From contig CAYSTJ010000015.1 of assembly GCA_964434105.1 (NCBI GenBank), positions 22,850 to 86,849 of the forward strand: 64,000 nucleotides of DNA, read 5' to 3'. This document shows, piece after piece, positions 16,284 to 25,924 of the stretch (position 1 is the first letter of the stretch; every line of letters starts with the position of its first letter). The position numbers and the translations under genes were made by a program. The notes beneath the pieces are model-generated. The model saw nothing but the letters and a program-made list of their open reading frames with translations. It had not been told where the DNA came from and did no database searches. Origin of the DNA: CAYNST01 sp964434105. GTDB lineage: Bacteria > Pseudomonadota > Gammaproteobacteria > Pseudomonadales > Cellvibrionaceae.

Positions 16284-19217
16284 ATGCAGCACCGACTGGT
16301 CAAATTCGGCCAATTCCTCCTGATTCTGTGCCTGTGCAGTGGGTGTATGCTGGCATCTGCGGAAGCTCCGCCGCCAGTGAAAGTCGGGGTGCTCAAGGAT
16401 TTTCCGCCCTATTATGAATCGGGCGCCGTGTCCCGTGAACCCAGAGGGTTCGCCATCGATGTCTTCAGGGCAGTGGCCGCAATTGCGCAAATCGAGTACG
16501 AGTTCGTTGTATTTGATTCATGGGGCGAAGTACAGGAGGCCTTGCAGGCGCGGCAGATCGACGTCATTGCCAATATGGGTATTACCGAGGAGCGACAGCG
16601 GCTCGCCCGTTTCACCGCCCCGGTAGAAGCCTCCGGCATCCGGATATTTGTGCGCACATCAGACTATTCCATCAAAAGGCTGGCCGACCTGCAGGATAAG
16701 AGAGCAGCCGTCGTAAAACTCAACGTCGGCGCTGATCTGGTTCGCCAGTATGGCGCGTTCCCGGTAGTGTACGACTCATTACAGGATGCACTGCTGGCAC
16801 TGCTTGCCGGAAAGGTGGACGCGCTTATCTTCCCGCAGCCTTCGGTGGAGCGGGTTTTGAGTCAAAGCCGCCTGGAAGATCGCTTACGACCGGTTGGCAA
16901 GCCTCTGGCTGAAATCAAACGGGCCATTGCTGTAAACCCGGATCGCACCGATTTACTGCTGAAGCTCGATGCGGGCGTCCAGGCGCTGCTGGCGGAAAAG
17001 CGCTTTGGTGAGATTTATCGGCACTGGTACAGCGATAAGCCCTCGGTTTTCAACCGTACATCTGTCCTGGTCTTTGTAGCGCTTACATTGGCGCTCTGTG
17101 TTCTGTTCCTGATCTGGCGTCAGCATACGGTCAATCGCATGAAACAGCGTATTGAGAGCCTGAAGATGCAGCAGCGCGAACAGATGCTGAAAGCGCAGTC
17201 TACCGAGATGGCAGCCAAGCTCCGGGTCTTCTTTGATCAGAGTCTGTCGTTCGGTGGCATTATGGATCTCGATGGCATTATTACGGATGCCAACAAGACG
17301 TTTCTGGATGCCTGCGGCTACCGGCGCGAAGACGTGGTAGGTCGATACTTTTGGGATACGCCCTGGTGGCGTGGTGCCATTGAAGTTCAGGACGAAATCC
17401 GACAGGCAGCCCGACAGGCTGCGGCGGGTAATGTCTATCGGAAGGAGCTGGACTTCTGGTTGGCTGACGACACACGTCGGGTTGTCGATTTTGCCATGAT
17501 TCCTGTGCGTAACGACGCGGGCGAGGTGATTTTTCTGGCACCGACAGGGCATGATATTACCGAGCGCAAGCAGGTTGAGCGGGAGCTTGAGCAGGCGCGA
17601 CAGATTGCGGAAGCGGCCAATTTTGCCAAGAGTAAGTTTGTCGCCAATATGAGCCACGAGCTCCGAACACCGCTCAGCGCGATTCTGGGATATACCGAAA
17701 TTCTGGCGATGCATCTCACTGAGCCGGATAATCTGGTCATTGTGGAATCCGTTCGCCGCAACGGAGAGCATCTCCTGGCGTTGTTGAACGACATCCTTGA
17801 TTTATCCCGTATCGAAGCCGGGAAACTGTCCATTTATACGCAAAAAGTAAACCTTGGCGAATTTATCAGCGACGTCTACGCGTTAGTCGAAAACCGGGCG
17901 CATGCCAAGGATATCCGGTTGACCGTCGAGTATCGAACCCGCATTCCTGCAGAGATTGAAACTGATGCCATGCGGGTGAAGCAGATTCTGATTAATCTGG
18001 TGGGCAACGCAATCAAATTTACCGAACGGGGGGAAGTGTGTATTACCATCAGTGCTTTTCCCCGCGAGGCAGATGATATCGAGCTACTGTTTGAAGTGCG
18101 AGATACCGGAATCGGAATTCCGGCAGAGCAACGGGACAATATCTTCGATGCGTTTGAGCAGGGCGATACCAGTATTACCCGACGTTTTGAAGGCTCAGGA
18201 CTGGGTCTCAATATCTCCCAGCGTCTTGCCCGGTTGCTGGATGGGCAGATCTATGTAGACAGTACCGTGGGGGCTGGAAGTACGTTTACCCTGAACATTC
18301 CCGCCAGAATCACTGGTCAAAAGAAGTTCGTGGAGGCGTCGCTGCCATCATTGCCAGCCGGTCGAAAACCGCGGCCGTTTCGCAAGTTGCATGGTGAGCG
18401 CATATTGGTGGTTGATGATCGGGATGACATGCGCCTGCTGATTCAGCGGATGATCGAGCAGGCAGGGGGCACCAGTAAAACGGCGGTTAACGGGCGCGAT
18501 GCGCTGGAACAATATCGCAAGGCCCGTAACGATGGAAAAACATTTGACTGTGTCATCATGGACATGCAAATGCCGGTGATGGATGGGTTCGAAGCGACGA
18601 TGTTGCTGCGGCAGGACGGGTACGCAGGCACCATAGTAGCCTTGACTGCAGGTGCCATGCAGGGCGAGCGCGAACGATGCCTCGCCGCCGGGTGCAACCA
18701 CTATCTGAGCAAACCAGTCGACGGTCGGCGGTTACTTGAAATTCTGGCGGACGAGAGCCTGACCCAGGCCGGGCAACAGTCGCATGAGGCCATCCAGAGT
18801 GAGGCCATCCAGAGTGAGGCCATCCAGAATAAGCCAGCCGGCCAGAGTATCCTGATTGTGGACGACAACAACGAAGCAATGGACGCGTTGTCCCAGATAC
18901 TCAGTCTGGAGGGCTATGTCACCTATACGGCCGCCAATGGTGAAGGTGCGTTGGCGCAAGCGATCAGGCAGCAGCCAGATGCCATTATCCTGGATATCAA
19001 TTTACCGGACATGACTGGATTTGAAGTATTGCGACATCTTCGCGCCAACCAGTTATTCGAGAAGACGCGGTTTATCGCACTTTCCGGTGACAGTGAATTG
19101 ATGGCTGAAGCGCAAGAGCCAGCGGGATTTGATCGCTGTTTTACTAAACCTGCCGATTTTGCCGAATTGAAAACCTGGCTTCAGCGGCAATGGGCTGCGG
19201 AGTCAGCTGACGTCTGA
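16284..19217 (+). CDS. Hybrid sensor histidine kinase with periplasmic SBP_bac_3 domain, PAS and two receiver domains
   Basis: A membrane sensor of about 977 residues built like BvgS/EvgS relatives. In order: signal peptide (LCLCSGCMLASA), a solute-binding family 3 domain (about 30-255), a membrane helix (about 262-283), a coiled coil, PAS (about 320-430), HisKA with phospho-acceptor His in FVANMSHELRTPL (about 458), HATPase with NAIKF, DTGIGIP and GSGLGL, receiver 1 with Asp in DCVIMDMQMP (about 760), and receiver 2 with Asp in AIILDINLPD (about 904). There is no Hpt domain, so the output may pass to a separate protein. Three tandem 15-bp units encode EAIQS-type repeats in the linker between receivers (18786-18830). 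ATG 16284 is preferred over GTG 16272, but both are possible. Confidence 0.9.
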   Translation: MQHRLVKFGQFLLILCLCSGCMLASAEAPPPVKVGVLKDFPPYYESGAVSREPRGFAIDVFRAVAAIAQIEYEFVVFDSWGEVQEALQARQIDVIANMGITEERQRLARFTAPVEASGIRIFVRTSDYSIKRLADLQDKRAAVVKLNVGADLVRQYGAFPVVYDSLQDALLALLAGKVDALIFPQPSVERVLSQSRLEDRLRPVGKPLAEIKRAIAVNPDRTDLLLKLDAGVQALLAEKRFGEIYRHWYSDKPSVFNRTSVLVFVALTLALCVLFLIWRQHTVNRMKQRIESLKMQQREQMLKAQSTEMAAKLRVFFDQSLSFGGIMDLDGIITDANKTFLDACGYRREDVVGRYFWDTPWWRGAIEVQDEIRQAARQAAAGNVYRKELDFWLADDTRRVVDFAMIPVRNDAGEVIFLAPTGHDITERKQVERELEQARQIAEAANFAKSKFVANMSHELRTPLSAILGYTEILAMHLTEPDNLVIVESVRRNGEHLLALLNDILDLSRIEAGKLSIYTQKVNLGEFISDVYALVENRAHAKDIRLTVEYRTRIPAEIETDAMRVKQILINLVGNAIKFTERGEVCITISAFPREADDIELLFEVRDTGIGIPAEQRDNIFDAFEQGDTSITRRFEGSGLGLNISQRLARLLDGQIYVDSTVGAGSTFTLNIPARITGQKKFVEASLPSLPAGRKPRPFRKLHGERILVVDDRDDMRLLIQRMIEQAGGTSKTAVNGRDALEQYRKARNDGKTFDCVIMDMQMPVMDGFEATMLLRQDGYAGTIVALTAGAMQGERERCLAAGCNHYLSKPVDGRRLLEILADESLTQAGQQSHEAIQSEAIQSEAIQNKPAGQSILIVDDNNEAMDALSQILSLEGYVTYTAANGEGALAQAIRQQPDAIILDINLPDMTGFEVLRHLRANQLFEKTRFIALSGDSELMAEAQEPAGFDRCFTKPADFAELKTWLQRQWAAESADV

Positions 19218-19274
19218 GGAAAGGGCAGTGTTTTTCGTCATCCGGGTGGCTTCCCGTCTCCGGCAAACACCGCG

Positions 19275-19970
19275 TTATGCACGACGGGTCGCCTTTGGCT
19301 TTTTTCGGTTGGGAAAACAGGTACGGCAGATATCGCAGATCATGCCATTGCAGCCCCTTGCCGAGCAAAACTCCCTTCCGTAGTAGATAAACTGCAAATG
19401 CAGATCATTCCAGCGATCCTGTGGGAACAGTCGCTTCAGGTCTTTCTCGGTCTGTATCACATTCCTGCCTGAGGTCAGGCCCCACCGCTGCGCCAGCCGA
19501 TGAATGTGCGTGTCCACAGGAAATGCCGGTATATCAAAAGCCTGCGCCATGACAACGCTGGCGGTTTTGTGGCCGACGCCTGGCAGTGCTTCCAGCTCGG
19601 CGAAGCTTTGAGGCACCTGGCCTGCATGTTTTTCCAACAGTATTTCCGATAACCGGTGGATAGCCCGGGCTTTCTGCGGCGACAGCCCGCACGGGCGAAT
19701 AATTGCCTGTATGGTTTCGACGGGAAGGTGAACCATTGTGGCGGGGGAGTCGGCCAGTTGCCACAGCGATGGCGTTACCTGATTGACACGGGCATCGGTA
19801 CATTGGGCGGAAAGAAGAACCGCAATCAACAGCGTATAGGGATCGCGGTGGTCCAGCGGGATGGGAGGCGACGGATACAGCGCCTCCAGTTGGTCCATAA
19901 TAAACCTGACCCGCGTGGACTTGTTCATATCGGCTGTGGGCAGCGAATTGACGGTCAGGGGATCAGCCAT
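19275..19970 (-). CDS. nth: Endonuclease III (DNA glycosylase/AP lyase)
   Basis: Removes oxidised pyrimidines and cuts the abasic site in base-excision repair. It has the helix-hairpin-helix LPGVGHKTA with catalytic Lys and the catalytic Asp in FPVDTHIHR. The C-terminal iron-sulfur region is unusual: FCSARGCNGMICDICRTCFP has cysteines at relative positions 0, 5, 10, 13 and 16, where E. coli Nth has 0, 7, 10 and 16. The four ligands may therefore be a different set. The start is 19970 or 19928 (MNKSTRV aligns with the E. coli start), and neither has a clear Shine-Dalgarno. It overlaps the end of dapC by 16 nt. Confidence 0.88.
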   Translation of the reverse strand: MADPLTVNSLPTADMNKSTRVRFIMDQLEALYPSPPIPLDHRDPYTLLIAVLLSAQCTDARVNQVTPSLWQLADSPATMVHLPVETIQAIIRPCGLSPQKARAIHRLSEILLEKHAGQVPQSFAELEALPGVGHKTASVVMAQAFDIPAFPVDTHIHRLAQRWGLTSGRNVIQTEKDLKRLFPQDRWNDLHLQFIYYGREFCSARGCNGMICDICRTCFPNRKKPKATRRA

Positions 19971-21166
19971 TGTTGTGCTTCGCAGAATGTCCTGATACGT
20001 TTGGCTGCGACGATGCACTCGTCACGGGTCGCCACCAACGCCATGCGGACATACTGACTGCCAGGGTTCCCGGTCGCGGTATCGCGCCCAAGATACTGTC
20101 CGGGCAGTACGGTGACGTTCTGGTGGGCGAACAGTTGGCGGGCAAACTCAGCATCATCCAGTGGCACTCGTGGCCATAGGTAAAAGCCCGCGTCGGGCAG
20201 GGCATAGTCCAGACAATCGCCCAGAATGTCTGCCACAGTTCGAAATTTCTCACGGTAAAGTGAGCGGTTGGCGATGACATGCTCCTCGTCACGCCAGGCA
20301 GCAATGCTGGCCATTTGAACCGGTAGCGGCAGGGCGCAACCCTGGTAGGTACGGTATTGCAGGTAAGCCTGCAGTATGTCTGCGTCGCCAGCGACAAAAC
20401 CGGAGCGCAATCCGGGCAGGTTGGAGCGTTTGGAAAGGCTGTGGAATGCAAGGCAGCGCGCATAATCATGACGGCCCAGCTCTGCGCAGGCCTGAAGTAT
20501 GCCAGGCGGTGGACTGTGTTCGTCGAAATACAGTTCCGAATAGCATTCGTCACTGGCAATGACAAAATCAAACCTGTCTGCCAGTGCGATCAGTTGCTTC
20601 AAAGTGGTCGTGCTTAGGACGTGGCCGGTAGGATTACCGGGCGTGCAGATGTAGAGCAGCTGACAGTCCTGCCAGATATGTGCGGGTACGCTGTCGAAAT
20701 CTGGCGCGAACCCGGCGCTCGCTTCACAATTAACCAGCCAGGGTTTAGCACCAGCCAACAATGCGGCGCCTTCGTAAATCTGGTAAAACGGATTCGGCAT
20801 AACAATGCGGGCGCCAGGCTTTGCCGTTACCACGGCCTGCGCGATGGAAAACAGCGCCTCCCGAGTGCCTGCTACTGGCAGTACGTGCCGGTCTGCCAGC
20901 AGGCTGTCCGGCGTCAGGCTAAAACGCCGGCTGGCCCAGTCTGCAATGGCCTGTCGCAGTTCCGGTAGCCCGCGAGTCAGCGGGTAGTGCGCTATACCGT
21001 TGAGGTTGCGCGCTAATTCTTCGAGGACGAATGCAGGGGGCGGGTGCTTGGGCTCGCCGATGGAGAGCGCTATTGGGGGCAGATTCCCGGGTGGTGTTAA
21101 GCCGGCTTTCAGTTGAGCCAGCTTTTCGAAGGGGTAGGGTTGCAGTTGTTGTAGCTCGTCATTCAT
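19955..21166 (-). CDS. dapC: Succinyldiaminopimelate aminotransferase
   Basis: A class I PLP aminotransferase (403 residues) that converts N-succinyl-2-amino-6-oxopimelate to N-succinyl-LL-diaminopimelate in lysine and cell-wall synthesis. Visible: CTPGNPTGHVLS, ASDECYSELYF, the PLP-lysine region HSLSKRSNLPGLRSGFV and the C-terminal Arg in YVRMALV. The assignment to DapC rests on length, the opening QLQPYPFEKL and the map-glnD-dapC order seen in Pseudomonas relatives. The ATG at 21166 overlaps the glnD stop by 4 nt (ATGA), indicating translational coupling. Confidence 0.88.
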   Translation of the reverse strand: MNDELQQLQPYPFEKLAQLKAGLTPPGNLPPIALSIGEPKHPPPAFVLEELARNLNGIAHYPLTRGLPELRQAIADWASRRFSLTPDSLLADRHVLPVAGTREALFSIAQAVVTAKPGARIVMPNPFYQIYEGAALLAGAKPWLVNCEASAGFAPDFDSVPAHIWQDCQLLYICTPGNPTGHVLSTTTLKQLIALADRFDFVIASDECYSELYFDEHSPPPGILQACAELGRHDYARCLAFHSLSKRSNLPGLRSGFVAGDADILQAYLQYRTYQGCALPLPVQMASIAAWRDEEHVIANRSLYREKFRTVADILGDCLDYALPDAGFYLWPRVPLDDAEFARQLFAHQNVTVLPGQYLGRDTATGNPGSQYVRMALVATRDECIVAAKRIRTFCEAQQWLIP

Positions 21167-23859
21167 GAATATTCTTTGACCTGAGAATCCAGTTCCCGGC
21201 AAATTGCCTGTTGCAGCGCGTCACATAACGCAGGATCGGTTAAAGGTTGCCTGTTGCTGTCGGTGATAAAGAAGATATCTTCGACCCGCTCACCCAGCGT
21301 GGAAATCTTGGCGTTCTGCAGGCGGACACCGTGTTCCAGAAAAATACGGCCGATGGTAGCCAGCAGGCCGGGCCGGTCCGGGCTGATTACTTCCAGCACG
21401 GTAGCATGGGGATGTGCATGGTGGTGCAATTGTGTCCGGGTAGGAATTGCCATCTGTTTAAGCTGTCGAGGCGTGCGCCGATAAGTGATTCTGGCGTAGT
21501 TGCGTGCCAGTTTCAGTTCATCGGACAGCAGCTGGCGAATCTGTCTCAGTCGTAAAGGATCGTCACCCAGCGGAAGATAGTTTTCATTGAGGACGTAGAA
21601 CGTATCAATGGTGTATCCACTGCGGGAACTATATATGCGCGCATCCTGGATATTCAGGCCCTGGCGGGCCAGCGAATGGGCTACCGCAACGAAAACATTA
21701 TTGGCATCCTTGGCACGCACAAAAATCTGCGTGGCACCCTCCCAGGGTGGGTTTTTGATATCCCGAATCAGTATCAGCGGGTCAGTGGAGTCGTAGGAAT
21801 TGATCGCTTCGGTCTGCCAGGCAATATCCAGCGAATACTCACGCAGAAAATACTCATCCGGCATGTCCTTCCAGATTTCACGGACGCGCTGTTCATCTAT
21901 GCCCTGTTGTGCCAGCGCGGCAATGGCTTTGTGCTGTGTCTCGATGACGATTTCCTGTTGATCTATGGTGTTCTCAAGTCCGCGACGCAGGGCGAGCTTG
22001 GTTTCTGTGTACAACTGGCGCATAAGGCTGGCGCGCCAGCTGTTCCAGATATCGGGGTTGGTGCCGCACATATCGGCCACGGTCAGGGCATACAGGTAAT
22101 CGAGGTGCACCTGGTCACCCACCTCCAGGGCGAACTGGAGGATAACGTCCGGATCCGAGATATCTTTTTTCTGGGATACATAGGACATCAGCAGGTGTTT
22201 TTCCACCAGCCACTTGACCAGTCGGGTTTCCCGGCCGCTCAGGCCATGGTTAAGACAGAACTGCTCTGCATCAATGGCGCCCAGCTGCGAATGGTCTCCG
22301 CCCCGACCTTTACCGATGTCATGGTAGAGGGCAGCAATGTACAATAATTCGGGCTGGCGCAGCTGGTTCACGATTTCCGCGGCCAGCGGAAACTCCTTGC
22401 GTGCCGATTCCTTGCGGAATTGCCAGGCATTTTTAACAACCAGCAACGAGTGTGCATCAACGGTATATCGATGGAACAAATCATGTTGCATCTGGCCGGT
22501 AATGCTCTCGAACTCTGGAAGATAGCGGCCCAGAATCCCGTAACGGTGCATGCGCTTGAGCTGGGTTACCAGGCCATAGTTCATTTTGAACAGACTCAAA
22601 AACATGGCCCGATTCGCTGGATCTGCACGAAAGCGGCTATCAATCAGGGTTCGATTTTCCCGCATCAACCGGATCGTGTCGGCCGTGGCGCCGCGAATAG
22701 ACTGATCGGCACTCATATGCACAAACATTTTTAGCAGGCAGCCGGGGTTGTTTTCGAAAACGCCCGGATGGGCGACTTCAAGGTAGCCATCCCGCAGTTG
22801 GAAATCGTCGTCTATTTTCCGAATCGAGCGGGGCGAACTGTTGCCGTTAATCTTTTCGTTGAGCACCCGAAGCAGCACTTCGCATACCTGACGAATGTCG
22901 TGAACTGTGCGGTAATATTCGTGCATGAACTGTTCTACTGCCAGGCCCGCGCTATTGTCGGCATAACCAAAATGTCGCGCCAGGTCCCGTTGCTGGCTGA
23001 ACAGCAAGCGCTCGTCGGCCCGGTTTGCGAGCAGGTGCAAGCCATAACGAACCCGCCACAGGAAGGCTTCACCCTGGCGCAGAACCCCAAACTCCAGTTC
23101 GGTGAAAAAGTTCTTGCCTTCCAGTTGTCGCAATGTCTGCACGGCAAACAGCCGCTTGGCAATCCAGTTTACAGTCTGGATGTCCCTCAGTCCGCCCGGC
23201 GAGTTTTTGACATTGGGCTCAAGATCGTATTCGGTAAAGTTGAACTTTCGATGGCGTTCATACTGCTCATCCGCTTTGGCTTTATAGAACGCCTTCATGG
23301 ACCACATATGTTCGGGATCCGTGAGAATGTGCAGTTGATCCCGCAATTTGTCATTGCCTGCCAGCCGACGGGCCTCCATCAGGTTGGTGACTACAGTCAC
23401 ATCCTGCCGGGCAATTTCCAGACATTCTGATAGCGTCCGGACACTGCTGCCAACTTCCAGCCCGATATCCCACAGAAACATAATGAACTGTTGAATATTC
23501 TCCTGGTACTGCTGGCCAGCGCCTTCGTCCAGCAGGATCAGAATGTCGATATCCGAATACGGGTGAAGTTCCTGGCGGCCGTAGCCGCCAACGGCCAGCA
23601 GAGCGATATCGTCGCCCCAGCGGAACTGGTGCCAGGCGTAATGGAGTATCAGATCGATAAACGTCGACCGTTCTCCGACCAGGAAGCGAATATCTTCACC
23701 TTCGCTGAATCGCCGATTGAAATGCTGGTTGACACCATTGATCGCGTCCTTGAATACGGCGATACCGGGCCGTTTGCTCAAATCGTCCCTGAATTTCTGC
23801 TGCCGAAAAAAGATTGGCTGGCAGGGGAATTCGGGGCAGTCGGGCGCGATGTTTGGCAT
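21163..23859 (-). CDS. glnD: Bifunctional uridylyltransferase/uridylyl-removing enzyme
   Basis: The nitrogen sensor that adds UMP to, or removes it from, PII proteins according to glutamine. About 898 residues, the usual length. The nucleotidyltransferase active site GGYGRQELHPYSDIDILIL is near residue 90. An HD domain (YHDIGKGRGGDHSQLG) provides UMP removal. Two C-terminal ACT domains (EVISPDRPGLLATI in the last) bind glutamine. The start MPNIAPD at 23859 overlaps the map stop by one base. An upstream extension to 23931 would lie inside map. Confidence 0.95.
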   Translation of the reverse strand: MPNIAPDCPEFPCQPIFFRQQKFRDDLSKRPGIAVFKDAINGVNQHFNRRFSEGEDIRFLVGERSTFIDLILHYAWHQFRWGDDIALLAVGGYGRQELHPYSDIDILILLDEGAGQQYQENIQQFIMFLWDIGLEVGSSVRTLSECLEIARQDVTVVTNLMEARRLAGNDKLRDQLHILTDPEHMWSMKAFYKAKADEQYERHRKFNFTEYDLEPNVKNSPGGLRDIQTVNWIAKRLFAVQTLRQLEGKNFFTELEFGVLRQGEAFLWRVRYGLHLLANRADERLLFSQQRDLARHFGYADNSAGLAVEQFMHEYYRTVHDIRQVCEVLLRVLNEKINGNSSPRSIRKIDDDFQLRDGYLEVAHPGVFENNPGCLLKMFVHMSADQSIRGATADTIRLMRENRTLIDSRFRADPANRAMFLSLFKMNYGLVTQLKRMHRYGILGRYLPEFESITGQMQHDLFHRYTVDAHSLLVVKNAWQFRKESARKEFPLAAEIVNQLRQPELLYIAALYHDIGKGRGGDHSQLGAIDAEQFCLNHGLSGRETRLVKWLVEKHLLMSYVSQKKDISDPDVILQFALEVGDQVHLDYLYALTVADMCGTNPDIWNSWRASLMRQLYTETKLALRRGLENTIDQQEIVIETQHKAIAALAQQGIDEQRVREIWKDMPDEYFLREYSLDIAWQTEAINSYDSTDPLILIRDIKNPPWEGATQIFVRAKDANNVFVAVAHSLARQGLNIQDARIYSSRSGYTIDTFYVLNENYLPLGDDPLRLRQIRQLLSDELKLARNYARITYRRTPRQLKQMAIPTRTQLHHHAHPHATVLEVISPDRPGLLATIGRIFLEHGVRLQNAKISTLGERVEDIFFITDSNRQPLTDPALCDALQQAICRELDSQVKEYS

Positions 23860-24629
23860 CAGAATGATTCTTCCCGGCGGGCGGTCAATACGTCGACTCC
23901 GTTGCTGGTAACTGCCAGCGTGTGTTCCCACTGAGCCGATAGCCGGCCATCCCGGGTTTCTACGGTCCAGCCGTCGCTTTTTAGTCTGGTGGCTGCCTTG
24001 CCTGCATTGATCATCGGCTCAATGGTGAATGTCATGCCTTCTTCAAGGGTCATGCCGGTTCCCGGTTTGCCAAAATGTAACACCTGCGGGTCTTCATGAA
24101 ATATCCGTCCAATGCCGTGGCCGCAGTAGTCACGGACCACTGAATAGTAGTGACCCTCGGCGTGGGTCTGGATCGCATGACCAATATCACCCAGGCGGGC
24201 GCCCGGACGTACCAGTGCGATCCCCTTATACAGGCATTCCTGTGTAACACGCACCAGCCGCTCGGCATGAGTCGCCGGTTTGCCGACAAAAAACATCTTG
24301 CTGGTGTCACCGTGAAAGCCATCCACGATAACCGTGACATCGATATTGATGATATCACCCGGTTTAAGGGTCTTTTTTTCCGAAGGAATGCCGTGACAAA
24401 CGACCTGATTCACCGAAGTGCAGATCGATTTGGGGAACCCCTTATAATTGAGAGGAGCCGGGATGGCTTTCTGGACGTCGGTTATGTAGGCATGGCAGAG
24501 CCGGTCCAGCTCGGCAGTGGAGACTCCAGGGCTCACAAATTCTTCAATATATTCCAGTACTTCCGCCGCTTTGCGGCCTGCGGTCCGCATTTTCTCGATT
24601 TCTTCCGGCGTTTTGATGATGACAGTCAT
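23859..24629 (-). CDS. map: Methionine aminopeptidase type I
   Basis: Removes the N-terminal methionine of new proteins in the cytosol. It has 256 residues. All metal ligands are visible: Asp in NIDVTVIVDGFHGD (two Asp), His in CGHGIGRIFHE, Glu in TIEPMIN and Glu in QWEHTLAV. The start is MTVIIKTPEE at 24629. The longer frame to 24695 adds a tail outside the family. It is first gene of a minus-strand run map-glnD-dapC-nth and divergent from rpsB, as is common in gammaproteobacteria. Confidence 0.96.
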   Translation of the reverse strand: MTVIIKTPEEIEKMRTAGRKAAEVLEYIEEFVSPGVSTAELDRLCHAYITDVQKAIPAPLNYKGFPKSICTSVNQVVCHGIPSEKKTLKPGDIINIDVTVIVDGFHGDTSKMFFVGKPATHAERLVRVTQECLYKGIALVRPGARLGDIGHAIQTHAEGHYYSVVRDYCGHGIGRIFHEDPQVLHFGKPGTGMTLEEGMTFTIEPMINAGKAATRLKSDGWTVETRDGRLSAQWEHTLAVTSNGVDVLTARREESF

Positions 24630-24910
24630 GGATGCTCTAACGGGTTGATTGAGTGGAAGTTCGCATTCTACCTTAGTTCGGAGTGTCATTAACATCCGCT
24701 CGACGACTTGCCGTCGACTCCGGTGGCCGGGCTGGCGCGCTCGACATGGAAACCCACGCGGGCTTTATGTTTTCAGCTTTTTGTGGTATAAAGCGCGCCC
24801 TGCCCGATGGCAGGTCATGATCTGTCAGCGGGTCTCCGATTAAGCAATGCGCGGGGATGGGTGCCGGTGATGGCCTGGTTGGGCCGGATTGTATCTGAAT
24901 AATCGAAATT

Positions 24911-25048
24911 GTAACTATTCAGCTCGTGTCGTAATTGTTCAGATTGTGTCCAGCTTTGTTCAAAGCAAGGCGAAAAATGTGAGTTTACCCGTGTAAATAA
25001 CCATTTTTAACGCAGCGATGGGCGAATCGGGGCGTGAGCTGGATGGAT
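24911..25048 (+). repeat. Palindromic intergenic element, copy 4 (short form, decayed right end)
   Basis: 138 bp. The left end GTAACTATTCAGCTC (24911-24925) is perfect. The right end has drifted to GAGCTGGATGGATG (25036-25048). It lies between map and rpsB, on the rpsB side, 25 nt before the conserved rpsB leader structure and 117 nt from the rpsB start. The rest of 24630-24910 probably holds the divergent map and rpsB promoters, and I cannot place them exactly. Confidence 0.85.
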
Positions 25049-25072
25049 GCTCAAATTTTTACTTAATGTCGC

Positions 25073-25150
25073 ACACACATCGACACACCGGCCTGGGTGC
25101 CCGCAGACGGGTTGGGCGGTGGGATGTGTGGAGGCTTAACCCTAAACTTT
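25073..25150 (+). ncRNA. rpsB leader, likely S2 autoregulatory RNA element
   Basis: The leader folds as an outer stem CACACATC (25074-25081) with GATGTGTG (25123-25130). Inside is CACCGGCC pairing with GGGCGGTG and a CCCG-CAGA-CGGG hairpin, followed by GGAGGCTTAACCC. This matches my memory of the conserved gammaproteobacterial rpsB 5' UTR, through which S2 represses rpsB-tsf. The exact boundaries and the pseudoknot are inferred. Confidence 0.7.
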
Positions 25151-25165
25151 ACAGGAAATTGAATT

Positions 25166-25918
25166 ATGCCCGTAGTTAGCATGCGCGATATGCTGCAGGC
25201 CGGTGTGCATTTTGGTCACCAAAGCCGGTACTGGAACCCCAAAATGCGTCAGTTCATCTTTGGCGCCCGCAACAAAATCCATATTGTAAACCTTGAACAC
25301 ACGGTCCCCGCATTCAATAATGCCCTTGAGCTGGTGAAGCAAATGGCTTCACAGAAGAAGAAAATATTGTTTGTCGGCACCAAGCGTGCGGCCCAGAAAA
25401 CCATTGCAGAGCAAGCCATTCGCGCGGGTATGCCGTTTGTCAGTCATCGCTGGCTCGGCGGCATGCTGACCAACTACAAGACCATCCGTGCATCCATCAA
25501 GCGATACCGCGAGCTGGAAGCCCAGAGCCGCGATGGCACCTTCGACAAACTCACGAAAAAAGAAGCGCTGATGCGCACGCGAATGATGGAAAAGCTCGAC
25601 TCGTCCATCGGCGGGATCAAGGACATGGGCGGGCTGCCTGATGCATTGTTCGTGATTGATGTCGAGCATGAGCGCATTGCGGTACTGGAAGCCAACAAGC
25701 TGGGTATTCCGGTGATTGCAGTCGTAGATACCAATAGTGACCCGGCCGGTGTAGATCATGTGATTCCCGGTAATGACGATGCTATCCGGGCCATCAAGCT
25801 GTACGTGACCGCTATGGCGGACGCTTGTCTGGAAGGAGCCGCCAAGGTTAATGCCGTTCCCAACAAAGACGAGTTTGTCGAAGTCAACGAAGCAGCTGCC
25901 GGCGCTGGCGGCGAATAG
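25166..25918 (+). CDS. rpsB: 30S ribosomal protein S2
   Basis: A late-assembling small-subunit protein of 250 residues. MRDMLQAGVHFGHQSRYWNPKM is its N-terminal signature (the part AGVHFGHQ is diagnostic), and FVSHRWLGGMLTNYKT and VVDTNSDPAGVDHVIPGNDD are further S2 motifs. The C-terminus ends in an acidic and Ala/Gly tail. A Shine-Dalgarno AGGAA precedes the ATG. It is first gene of the plus-strand cluster and probably controlled by the upstream leader. Confidence 0.98.
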   Translation: MPVVSMRDMLQAGVHFGHQSRYWNPKMRQFIFGARNKIHIVNLEHTVPAFNNALELVKQMASQKKKILFVGTKRAAQKTIAEQAIRAGMPFVSHRWLGGMLTNYKTIRASIKRYRELEAQSRDGTFDKLTKKEALMRTRMMEKLDSSIGGIKDMGGLPDALFVIDVEHERIAVLEANKLGIPVIAVVDTNSDPAGVDHVIPGNDDAIRAIKLYVTAMADACLEGAAKVNAVPNKDEFVEVNEAAAGAGGE

Positions 25919-25924
25919 ACCCTT

